A stretch of DNA of 64,000 bases from Acanthaster planci (Eukaryota; Echinodermata; Asteroidea; Valvatida; Acanthasteridae). Below, in pieces: positions 1 to 11,600 of this stretch. The notes beneath the pieces are model-generated. The model ran no database searches, was not told the origin of the DNA, and was given only the letters and a program-made list of their open reading frames with translations. Numbering within the stretch: position 1 is the first letter of the stretch; each line of letters opens with the position of its first letter. Location: NCBI RefSeq assembly GCF_001949145.1, contig NW_019091412.1:1028015-1092014 (forward strand). Reading direction: 5' to 3'. A program made the translations under genes and the position numbers.

Positions 1-283
1 GGTCACAAATGTCAGATTTTGAACAAAGACTTATAAAGTTATACCCGTTCTGTAGAAAACCCATTTTCTGATAAAAGGGATAGGAGGGAGGTGCTTTGCC
101 TGGTTGGCAGGATGCTCAGCCGTTATCTTTGAGAAGAGACTGATATACATTGGAAATACTTTTTGCTTTCAGATGAAGTATCAACCACTGCCAAGCTCTT
201 CATAAATTTTGACAAGTTCAAATATGAAGCAAATCAGCTCTGTCAGTAATCAACATAACTTCAGATCATATTAAAGTTTTAAC

Positions 284-3068
284 CTGTTTAGGAACAACTG
301 CGGGACCACTGTCTTTCTCCTTCTGTCGAGCAGCACTTTGTTTTCTTGTCTTGACTGGGGCCTCGCCTCTTTCAAAAGATCCAAGCCTGGCACCACAAAA
401 ACAAAATATAACCCCTATTTGCTTCTGAATAAAGAGCAATTAATTTCCTCACAATTCCATACACTGAAATTTAGAGACTCTGCGACAAAGTTTCACATGA
501 ATCAAAGAAGATATTAAATTTATGACAAGACAATACTGTGCAGTGTAGTGACGCCATCACTGACCAAATGATGGTTTATTGTAACTTACATAAAATGGAA
601 TGCTGGGGCTCGTCTGAAACACGATTTAGCTGCCCGTCCTAATTTACTCCATCCCTCCTTTGGAAATGGCACATTCCTCCTTTCACCTTCCTCATTACGT
701 ATTCGTCTGTCACCCATAAAAGTAATCTAAACACAAAACAAATATCTGATTGATTAAATGACCCCATTAGGCATGGCCTCTTAAAAGGCAGTTACAGAGG
801 AATAAAAGGTAAGAGAGAACAGGGGATCTATGGGTTCTATCCCTGAACAAGAGAGGGCGCTATATCCTCTGGTTTGAGTCTGAATTATTCGGCCATGGGC
901 CATATCTATCGAAATGAATGCAGGCATTGGCCACTTGCTTCCTCAGGCTTATATTTCATTCCATAAGCAAGCAATACACCGATCCATTAAGCCCCACTCC
1001 GTAGCCTTTTAACCAATCACTGCTATGACTTATGTCTGACAAGCATGGCACAGGAGAAAAGCATGTGTTTATTGACATGTACAGTGGGCGGGGCTGACTG
1101 GATTGGTTTATTCATGCAGGGTCTCTGCTGACGATACTTGCACTTCAACAGTTTGTGTGTTCTGCACCATTGCCTCATCGCTCTGTGTAATTGGTTGATT
1201 CTGCGAGAAATCTCCAACATTTTTCAAATAATTTTCACAACTGTCCATAAGAAAGAAATGGCAATTGGCTGAATGCAAAATGATCGACAAATCATGGAGT
1301 AAAATCTACTGATTACACAAAGATCAACCAATCACTCCCAACGCGTGTACCATTTCATGTACAGTGTGCTGTCATACACACACATGTATACATGGAGAGT
1401 CGTAAATCTTACCAGCTTTTCAGCAAACTCTGATGGGTCAAATGTGTGGAAATCTGAGTGCAGTTTCTGGGCTTGTTCATGACCAAGTGATGACACGAGC
1501 ACCATGAGTTGAGCATCTAACGCTGCCTCCCTGGAACATTTGCTTTTTGTTACTGAAAAAGAGATTTTATGTACCTGTAAGTTGATTTAAAATAATCCTA
1601 TCCTGCCACATTACATCACTGATTGAAACCTGATCCTAGAAGAATTCAAGACTTCAAAATCAATAACCCAACAAAATTATTAGCACGGCTCACACTTTTG
1701 AATTATTGCATATGGCATTTCAAAAATAGACATTCGTTTGGGATACGTTGGCAATGGTTAGTTGAATTTACTTCACTGAAAATGTGATTTTAAACAGAAG
1801 TTTTCTTTTACCACATAAACAATTAATGTATATTAGTCTTCTCAAAACAGTCATCACCCTGGACTTTCAATTTACAATGCACAATCTCTTTTAGTACTGC
1901 ACATATACGTACATGTAAATGCTTAGCTCTTTACAAAAGAACAAAGCATTTTTCCTACCTCTACGAAGTAAGAGCTTCAAAAGTCCAAGAAAAATTGAGT
2001 ATGGAGCAAGTTTACGAATTAAATTGAGAACACAAAGAAGGAAATGTGAAAACACCTTGAGTAAACAGCGTGTCTGCTCTGTCAAGTGTGTTCTTCAACC
2101 CATCTGACTCAGGCTGGATCAAATCCTGTCGATTTCCTAATGTGGAGAAACGAAAATACTCTGTAAGATTTAGTCTATGCAACTTCAGAGCAATTGTGTA
2201 TTTAGGGATCCTGTTCCTATCCATCTTGAGCCGAAGAACCCTCTCGTCAGTTGAAAAGAGCCATGCTGGTCAGGAGTGTTCGTTTTGTTGGTAGCCACGC
2301 ACACACAATGTGTGCATCTCCTAATTGTTTGGGAACCAGTGAAGTTCAGTCCCTACCTAAGGAGCCTCCGTTGCTAAGAAAATCCTCTCTTGGTCCAGCT
2401 TGGGGACCATTATAGAACNNNNNNNNNNNNNNNNNNNNNNNNNNNNNNNNNNNNNNNNNNNNNNNNNNNNNNNNNNNNNNNNNNNNNNNNNNNNNNNNNN
2501 NNNNNNNNNNNNNNNNNNNNNNNNNNNNNNNNNNNNNNNNNNNNNNNNNNNNNNNNNNNNNNNNNNNNNNNNNNNNNNNNNNNNNNNNNNNNNNNNNNNN
2601 NNNNNNNNNNNNNNNNNNNNNNNNNNNNNNNNNNNNNNNNNNNNNNNNNNNNNNNNNNNNNNNNNNNNNNNNNNNNNNNNNNNNNNNNNNNNNNNNNNNN
2701 NNNNNNNNNNNNNNNNNNNNNNNNNNNNNNNNNNNNNNNNNNNNNNNNNNNNNNNNNNNNNNNNNNNNNNNNNNNNNNNNNNNNNNNNNNNNNNNNNNNN
2801 NNNNNNNNNNNNNNNNNNNNNNNNNNNNNNNNNNNNNNNNNNNNNNNNNNNNNNNNNNNNNNNNNNTCATGGGGCCCAGGACCTGACTACCGCCCAATTC
2901 AGCCCTACTCGTATCACTATCAGTCCTGGCCCTGCTGATAAACTGCATGAAACACGTAATTAAGGCCCTACTCTGCGTTTCTGCAATCAGGTTTCGATAA
3001 TCTTGTCTCAGCTGTCGTCTTTTCTCATGATTGTCTGCTTCCGATTGGGTACTTGACGAGCTCGCCAT
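284..3068 (-). CDS. NSMCE4A: NSMCE4A-like SMC5/6 complex kleisin subunit (3' end outside window)
   Basis: Five minus-strand exons join in phase: 2972-3068, 2056-2136, 1413-1552, 590-726 and 284-386, giving 186 codons from the ATG at 3068-3066. The product resembles metazoan Nse4, the kleisin that bridges the SMC5 and SMC6 heads in DNA repair and chromosome maintenance. The N-terminal part has RRQLRQDYRNLIAETQRNRQ followed by LDRADTLF, like the Nse4 N-terminal helix; then comes REAALDAQLMVLVSSLGHEQ and, in exon 4, GWSKLGRAAKSCFRRAPAFH, both aligning with the vertebrate protein as I remember it. Exon 5 ends at a CAG|GTTAAA donor, so the C-terminal winged-helix exons must lie left of base 1. Intron 1 contains the assembly gap; the other introns show nothing recognisable. 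Kleisin identity is firm; the 4A versus 4B/EID3 distinction has no meaning outside vertebrates. Confidence 0.9.
2419..2866. other. Assembly gap (448 N)
   Basis: A run of 448 undetermined bases in intron 1 of the NSMCE4A-like gene. The apparent open frames running across it are artefacts. A further single N lies at 24926. Confidence 1.
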
Positions 3069-3593
3069 TTTGCTCCCCTCTCTTCATCAGCGTTTTCTTC
3101 TCCAGACAGCTCAGAGGGGCAAATTAACAAGATTGCGTACAAATATAATGCAGACTACGCTGAGTAGATTATTTATCTCAGCGCGCGATGTACATGTACA
3201 GTGTATATTGTATGGTGTATGTGTGTTCAGTAAAATACACGTTTTCTCCATTAGCTAGCTTCGCGCATTATAGATTATGTCAACACTGAATGTTATTCTA
3301 TCAGCAAATATGGTTGGCTGGTATTTATCATTTAGAGCAAGGGAATTTAAACACATTTTGTTAAAATTTCTGAGTTTGTCCAAGTTTTTCACTAAATGAT
3401 ATTAATTATATCTATTTATTTCAAATAAATTTATATCAACCTCCTTTATATTCAATAAAAACCAATTTTATTAAAACATTTAATTCCCACTTTCTCCAAT
3501 CAAATAGTGCTTTACTTAACTCTTGCCGGTCAGATCGAATATAACTGGACGCATGCGCAGTCAGATGGAAAAGCAAATAGGCCGCAAACGGTC
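3069..3593. promoter_or_regulatory. Presumed bidirectional promoter between NSMCE4A and TACC
   Basis: The start codon of the minus-strand NSMCE4A gene (3068) and the first TACC exon (3594) are 525 bp apart and divergent. The word GCATGCGCAG at 3551-3560 matches an NRF-1-type palindrome, common in TATA-less bidirectional housekeeping promoters. The rest is AT-rich with no clear TATA box. The transcription starts are unknown. Confidence 0.5.
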
Positions 3594-3677
3594 ATGGATT
3601 CAAAAACGTCTCGACAGAATTTCGGTGGCCCGTTGGACACCCATCAGCATTTGTATCTGATTTCTTTCAAAAATAAG
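3594..3677 (+). other. TACC: Probable TACC 5' exon carrying an upstream ORF
   Basis: An ATG at 3594 opens 28 codons ending at an AAG|GTGGGT donor. Joined to the next recognisable exon (acceptor CAG|GTC at 8673/8674), this frame adds 12 codons and stops at 8710-8712. It therefore does not enter the TACC frame, which starts at ATG 8681. I read it as a 5'-leader exon with a 40-codon uORF overlapping the main start. The alternative is that a missed intermediate exon of 3n+2 bases restores phase and this is the true N-terminus. Confidence 0.5.
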
Positions 3678-6600
3678 GTGGGTTTCTTTTCATTTTATTT
3701 GATTGTTCAAAAGGAGATGAAAATTTAATTCTGTTACATATTATCTGCCGCGTTGATTTTGCTGTTCTCGATTGGCTTCCTGTTGTTTAGTAAAAAACTG
3801 ACCCGATACTCAATACATGTACACGTATGTATGTACTGTAGGCTGCCTGCACAAAATAGATAGTAGGCCTTCCATGTTTCACTAGATAGGCCTATGCGTG
3901 CACGGCATCTGTATTGCGCTTTGCCTGATATTACATGTACAGTACATGATGTACAGCACATGTAGGTCTACGCCTCGCCCGAGTCCAGCTGTCATCTCGC
4001 ATGCATGGTCAGGGAACGGTTCTTTTTGATGTAGTGTAGGCTTGGTACTGGTGGTAGGCCTAGGGCCTAGCTACACCAGTTTTAGATTAATTAAGAAAGA
4101 AAAAAAAAATGCAAGAAAACCTCTTCGAATGATGTCATTTGCAATTGAAATTACATGTAGGCCTAGGCCCCCTACATCATATGGTGATGTAGGCCCATGA
4201 CTGTGTTGCAGGCTTTACCATACTGATGCTACCTGCATGTACCAGTACCAGCTGACAACCCGTAGACCCTACATGCACATGTACTAGCCCATTTTTCTGA
4301 GAAAGCGCTCCTCAAGCATGTCAAGGTGATATTAAAGGGTGCATTCCATGGCTACATTTCTCCACACGAGTTCATTAAATGATGATATTTATTTTGTGAT
4401 CCCACAGATTATCAACAGTAAAATCATAGACATTGTTGGGCAATATTGTCCCTCTTTCCGGGAATAGGTTTTGTCCCCAAATGAAGGGACTTCCTGGAAT
4501 ACAGGGACAGTCCCTGAGTTGTGATGTGTACATTACATTTACATGTGCATGTACCTCTCTACAAAGACAATATGTACTCCCAAGACTCCTCTAGGCTCTA
4601 CCGGTTAAAAAGGCGATTCGTTGGGTCCCATCAACATGGTAGACTGACTATGTCCAAATGTTAATATACATGTAGGCGATTTGCAGGGTTAACTTCCAGT
4701 AATGCAGACTAGTTGGTCACTCGTCATGGTCATACATGTACTTTGTATTTAAAGTTATGTTCAATGAAGAAAGTGCCAGTGTTGTACATGTATGTTTGGA
4801 AACTCTGCCATCTTGCACGTTCTGTTTCTGTCCTGACCTTTTCATGTCTGTCATGTCTATTAATGTGTATAGGACGTATAGCTCAGCCTGGCTGACTGAG
4901 CAGTAAGACGAAGGCCTACATCAGTAAGTTTTTCCCTGCAGCAGTAAACATGATACCAGTAAATCAACCATCAGAAAGCAGTGATGTCCTTAAATGTCAG
5001 ATTCACATGTACAGGGTGTAGCAGGGAAAAATTTTGATTACTTGGAAAGTTTTCTGAGAGTCTCATACGATGGGGTCTGAGCATACATGTAGGGTGTCAA
5101 GTGATGTTGGCATGTGGGAGTCTTTCTGACGTACATGTACTGAGTCATTGACCAGTACATGTATCTGTTGCATGGGTTTGATCTGATCAGATCTGATCTG
5201 GGTTTTCAAACGTGTCCAAGTCTGTTTATTGCAACCACAAACATAATGAGTCAGGAAATTCAACATGTTAGCAGCATTGAGTAAAATAAAAATTATGTCA
5301 AAGTTTCAACCTCATACTGAAAATTCTAAATGTTACAAAACCTACTGGTATAATTTCTGGTAATAATTTAGTTGAACTAAAGTACACTTCTCTGCTGTGG
5401 CTTAATTTTGGCATGTTGATATTCGTACACGTGTGGTATTGATGCAGCAATGCTGTAGGCACATGTATAACACATTACAGGTAGCAACATATTTTTCAAA
5501 ATGAAAAAGAAATTTGCTATTTCCTTGCAAGTCAACAAGACTTCTTCCTTTTTCCAAGAATTTTTCCTTTGAGAAGAAACAAAAAACCAGAAAACAAAGG
5601 CACAAAAAATCCTGCTGGGCATGACACTGTGATGGGGTAGGATTTTGAAGTTAAGATGAAGTGAAATTTAATTGGTCTAAACTGACTCTGAACAGACTCA
5701 ATTTATTTTTAAATCTATACATGTGTACTCATTAAAATCTTCCATTTTTCAAACAAAACTCATGAAGTACATGTATTTCCAAGTTGGTGGTTAGATTTTC
5801 TGGACTCTTTCTGATATTGTGTCTAAACTCTAAAGTAAAGCAGCTTAAACTCAGACAGATTTTGAATTTACATGTAGATCTGTTTTGGTACCAGTACATG
5901 TACATACATGTATTTTGTTCGTAACAAATGGTAAAATACATGGAAACTTTAACCCAAAAGGGGGAGGGGTTAAAAAAAAGGTGCCAAGGTTAAATGGAAG
6001 CAAGAGGGGACAAAAACTAATATTTTTTTTACTAGGCCTTATTCGGATTGATCACTGAACAACAGCATGATGACACAGAAGGAAAGAACGGTTGACCTGC
6101 TAGGGACATACATATACATGTGCAGGAGCTAAATTTGGGTAATAGTATTTCTGACATAGTACATGTATCTCTTACAAGAAGAAGTGGGTCAGGCATCCTC
6201 ACATAGGTGTACGTGTGTCAGGATGATCAACCGGACATGTCTGGGGAGATCTTGGTACTGAGTAAAAGGATGTTGCCATTCTGCTTCAAGAATGAAAAAA
6301 ATACCTACTTGCACAGTGTACATGTACCTGTACCGTAAATTTATCCTTGACCATTTCTTTTTCTAAGAAAAACATCTTAAGCTGTTGACAACTTGGGCTA
6401 GAGGTACATGTACATGTATGACAGTTGTTTATGTGACATCATATGTTTATGTCTTCATCAACTCAGTGTGTATCTCAGCAGGCTCACTCCTAACCAGTGA
6501 TTCATCATGCACAGTTCATGGTTTATTTAATTGAATCCACACCACAGGTGCACATGTACATGTAGATGGCATGTTTCATTTGGCCCATTATTCAGGCATC

Positions 6601-8673
6601 TAGATCATCTTTCATTGAATGTTTATTTTACTATCACTGGACTGTAAACCATAAGTGTCAAAATGGGCCAACAATGCAAATTTACATGTGTTCAAATAAA
6701 CTCCATGGAAATAAATACATTCCTCTTGTGCACTGTATTCATACATACTATTCTAATAAAGTTCATGAGTTAAGTTTATATAGATGCCACCAATAAGTCC
6801 AATATCAAGATATAATCGTTATTTTTTTATTCAAAGAAGGTACATTGTTACATAAAATATGACAGCTTGGTATTGGTACATCAGACGTAGTGGGTTTTTT
6901 CGGGGGGGCGTAATGCAACAGTTGTACATACATGTACATGTATTTAGATCTGTGATGAAAGGCTAAAGCAGCATTTTGTTAAAAGTGCACCTATTGTACT
7001 CCAGACCTTGAGACTATACAGTATTCACATACATGTAAATATGCACAATACAATACATGTACCGTAAGTAACATGACAGTCATAGTAGGCAAAATATTTG
7101 TGTTCCCACATGTATATTGTGCATAATGCTTCAATGTACATGTACATGTACAGTACAACTGCAATGTTTACTGCTAAATATTGTCTTATAAAAAGACTAT
7201 AATCATTTCTGTAAACCTTGCCAACTTCATTTTCCATGCCAGTACCGTCACGAGAGTGTACTACACACAGTGCTTTGATGCTTTCAAAATGTTTCTTCCA
7301 TGTGCATCTATTCAATTCCATGTGATTATTCCAGTTGGTATGGCATTCTCTTTTTGCCCCCTTTGGATGAGTCATCAGTTATGCAGTCATAGTCCTGTTA
7401 GTTTCGTGACTTAAAGACAGTCTGAGAGACTGCCTAAGGACTTAAGGATGTGAAGTAGGACGTCTGTGTGTTCATCATTATCTCTGATTCACTGATTTTG
7501 TGTGGTAGTCTGGAAATTAATAAGTACATTTACATGTATGAAATTATCCCTGTCCAGAATATTAAGGTATCCTTGGGGATTTTAGTTTAATGCTACAGTA
7601 CACACATGTACATGTATGGGTGTGTGTGCAGTAGGCTTGTGATAATTTCAAGCCTGAATGCTTTATATTCAATCATACTGTGATATTAGTCACTCTTTTT
7701 AATAAGGTAATGTGGTTACAATTAGGCCAAATAAAAAAAAATATGAAGCAGTGTCTTGTCTCTGCCAGCTTCCATTTTCCCCTACTATGGTGGCCCTGGA
7801 GGGACATCACCAATCGTCAATATTGATGTCAATATTTGCGACCAAATTTATGACCCACTCTACAGTCACAAATAGTACCATCAATAGTCTCAACCAAAAT
7901 GCACTCGCTCTCTGGTCTCAAATATTGCTGTCAATATCTGTGACCAAAATTCATGACTTGCTCTAACGTCGCAAATATTGACACCAATATTTGCGACCAA
8001 ATTCACGTCTCGTATCTCCTGCACAAATATTGCCGCGATTTTTTTCCAGCAAGCCAGGTAGAGAGAGAAGTTGCTTGGCTATAGACACAGCAGTTGCTTT
8101 TTAATATTGTGACTCATGCGTTGTGCCAAAACTGCCCATCCAAATAATGACTTGAGGTCAAGCCAAAAAATGTAGGTCATTGTGCCTGTGCATGAGCACT
8201 TCATTTCTGCCTAGCTTGCTGGGAAAAATTCGCGGCAGTATTTGCGACCGGAGATATGAGTCGTGAATTTTGTTGCAAATATTGACGGCAATGTTCGTGA
8301 CCAGAGAGCAAGTCGTGAATTTGGTTGTGACTATTGATGGCAATATTCTCGACCAGAGAGCAAGTCATAAATTTGGTCACAAATATTGACATCAATATTG
8401 ACGATTGGCGATGTCCTTCCAGGGTCACCATACCCTACTTACTGCCTCATTGTATTTTGTAATCAGCCATACATGTACATAGTACATGTTGCTTTTGAGC
8501 ATATGTACAATGTACACACATGTACAATACTGCATGTACGTTGGGCCACTTGGGTGGGGTAAACTTTGATGCCACTTTGACTTTTTTGTGGGACTTTCAA
8601 AGAAAAACTATGCAGCAATTGGTAGAGGAATCTGTATTCGTTGTTTTTGATTGGTTATTTGGCATTGTAACAG
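3678..8673 (+). other. First TACC intron (about 5 kb)
   Basis: No coding exon was recognised. The interval is packed with TACATGTA/ACATGTAC palindromes and, near 3.87-4.2 kb, AGGCCTA words. It contains the fold-back element at 7786-8432. The small open frames here mostly translate the palindromes into Tyr-Met, Cys-Thr or His-Val runs and are not genes. Confidence 0.6.
7786..8432. mobile_element. Fold-back (long inverted-repeat) transposable element with CCCTAC target duplication
   Basis: The two ends are long inverted repeats: 7786 onward begins TATGGTGGCCCTGG and the reverse complement from 8432 begins TATGGTGACCCTGG. The arms stay similar for over 200 bases, leaving a loop near 8060-8200. 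Each arm also contains several roughly 50-bp direct units built on CAATATTTGCGACCAAATT. CCCTAC occurs directly outside both ends (7780-7785 and 8433-8438), a 6-bp target-site duplication. No transposase is encoded, so this is a non-autonomous element. Superfamily not assigned. Confidence 0.85.
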
Positions 8674-8680
8674 GTCAACG

Positions 8681-11600
8681 ATGAACATCAACCCCTTTTC
8701 ACCAATTTGTAACGGCTCAAGCTCTGCCCACATATCAAGTGAAGAGAACATTGGGGGACTCTTCCAACCTACACTACCCCAGCCACTTCAACCTCAACCC
8801 CAGAGACCTGCCTTAGCACCCTTGTCGATACTGAAGACATCTAGCAGAGATAATATAATTGTATCACCACCAGCCAGTAAACATCTGAAGGTAAGTCTCC
8901 AACTCTCCATTCACTTCTTCAAACTGCTTTCTAATGCTATTGAGTGTAATTTTCATCGCAGCCTTTTTCCGAACCTGCGGTGCCAAGTTAAATTTCTTTT
9001 CATGTTTACAATGAGGCTAAACCTTCAACTAAAGTCTGACACCATTCACATCAATGATTAACAATTACCATCAACATATGTCACTGGAGCCTACCTGTCA
9101 TGCACACGTACTCTCTCTGAGCCATAATTCATTGAATCTGCCTTCTGTTTGAAGATCAATGTGTTGCAGTCTTTTGCACAGACACATACATGTACACACA
9201 TTTTGTGGTTTTATGCTTCCATGTGTCACAAGACCTTGTCTTGGCTGCCCATGTTGCTGAACTTGCATTTGGTGAAATCATTACCACCTACATGTATGTG
9301 CTATTTGATAAACATGTACTGTACTGGTACATATTTACCCATTTTTTCACCAAGGCATACATGTACGTGTAGTGTCTCATATACATGTATGTATGTAAAA
9401 AGCATCTGGCCACTCCATACAAGCTGTTAAATTACCCGGTAATCCTATGCACCTTAAATATGTACAATTTTAATTATGTGTCCATGTATGTACAGTACTG
9501 GTAGAGTATGGTGTATTGTACGGGCATTTTAACAGTTACAATTTTATTTGTATATGTCATGTACTGGTGGTGTTGCATAGTTTTTAGATATTTTTTATAC
9601 CAGTCATTTAATTTTTCTGTTTGTGTGCGACCCCGTCATGAACACCATTGCGTACATATATATTTATCCGTCCAAGCTGTCTGTTGGACACAAAAGTGTG
9701 TCATGCCTTGATGCAGTTAAGTAGAACCAGCTAGCTTTCCTCTGCCTTGCATACCACACATAGCACTAAGGCCTGCAGTATTACATGTGTTGTGTATGGA
9801 TAAGGAATGCGTTGTAATGCCAACAATGTGCATTGCTGGAGTAAACCAGGCTGTCAGGAGTGTCATCCTGATGATGGTTGACCTCCAGATGGTGGAGTAC
9901 ATGTACACACAGTACATATGCACACATACATGTACAGTGTACCGGTACATGTACGTACGGTGTACCCTATCCAGATGAAGTTCATGTACGTACATGTATA
10001 TGATTCGTCTACTCGGTGTGTACAGATACATGTATCCTACATGCAAATGCATTGAAGTTCTGTACTGATGTTCCAAGAACCAGCACTGCGGTATCATTTT
10101 CTTATGCACTTGTTCTGTATGTGTATTGTTATGCCCCTGTGTAGTCTGGTGAGCAAGTCTGAGAAAAAATAGAATGTTTTGTGCTCTGTCCATGTAAATG
10201 ATGGACATGTATAAACTGGATGTTAGATTAAATCTTTCTCTCAAACCTTTGCAGTTCAGTGTGTTTTGCATGTACATACTTTTGATAAGATAAACGTAAA
10301 CAGTTTTTTCATGCAAATCAATTTTTAAAGTACCGGTAAATGTTTATTATAACAATGTTGCATTTGCATAAATTGGTTTGGATATTATAGCATGTGGTTT
10401 CCATGTCGACTATTGGATGAAGGGTCAGTTTGGCGTTACTTTTCACTTTGCTTGTTGGTTGATGCAGGATATTTCCTGGATTTGTCAATTGCTCTTTCCA
10501 AACCCTGTCTGAAGAATTCCCAATACCCTTATCATTTTAGCCCCTTCTGGAGTGCACCTGTCTGTAGTCATATTGCAACTAGCTGGCTTGTCAAAGCTGA
10601 CATACTGATAGCTTTAATCAGGATATGTGTCATACTGGACCTCTTTAAAGGGACAAACCATGAACCAGGTCCACTGGTAGACGTGTACAGTATGAACCTG
10701 TACACCTGACCTGATATTATTGCTTAGATGCTTTAGATGCTATGTTGCCAGAGTGAACTCCGTCGTACATGTTATAGCCAGACTAATGTACATGTGCATT
10801 TTGCTGGTGTATGCGCATTATACACGTACATGTACACGTGAAGATGATGTACATGAAGGCTGAAGCATTTGCTGACCGCTCCAGGTTCTGGAGGTACAAT
10901 GTTCATGTAGTTATGGCACACTGCTCAATGTGAAGACTGTATTACGTTGACTCTGTTTGTACTGGTATCAAAAATTGGCCCAAACATTTTTTGCTGTTTT
11001 ATTCATAGACTACCCATGCTCATTCACATAAATGTTTGCCTCGATATTTGATCCTGCTAGAACTGCTCTTGAAAGGTCTGCTGCTCCTTTATTGTTCATT
11101 GACCTTCATAATGGACTCATCTTCTTCCTTCCGAATTGTAGCAGAATAAGTCCTAAGCCAGTTGGTCTTCTGAAATTTGGCTATAAATGACAGGTTCCTC
11201 TCTTAGAGAGCAGTGTCGTGCTTGGTGCACATGTACTGTATGTATGGGACTACTCATGTACATGCATCTGTAATCTCTCTTTTGATTTTTGTTATTATTC
11301 ATTGATTTTAAATTAAAAACCAACCAACTACCAACCATGATGGTCATGCCAGTCATGGGTGATGTAAATTCTCATGAGGGGAGGCAATCAGCGGAAGAAG
11401 ACATCCCCCATTCACCTCAGCGTGGTCCAAGGGGACGTTATAATGATGTCCAAAGACTCAACTACACTACTGTGGAGAATATCAACTTCAACAGGGACCA
11501 TGCCAAGCATAAGCCAGCCCAGCGATCATTTTCACTGCCAGCTATCCCTGTCAGTGACCAGTACAGGTTAGGTCAGGTGTCGGTCAAGCAGTCTTCTGCA

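Noticed and set aside
2346-3068. 240-codon minus-strand frame across the gap
   Set aside because: Reads through 448 N; only 2972-3068 is a real exon.
7025-7375. 116-codon open frame on the minus strand
   Set aside because: Again rich in palindrome-derived Met-Tyr runs, inside TACC intron 1.
9717-10316. 199-codon open frame on the minus strand
   Set aside because: Its peptide is mostly Met/Tyr/His/Val runs produced by TACATGTA palindromes; no domain and no splice context.
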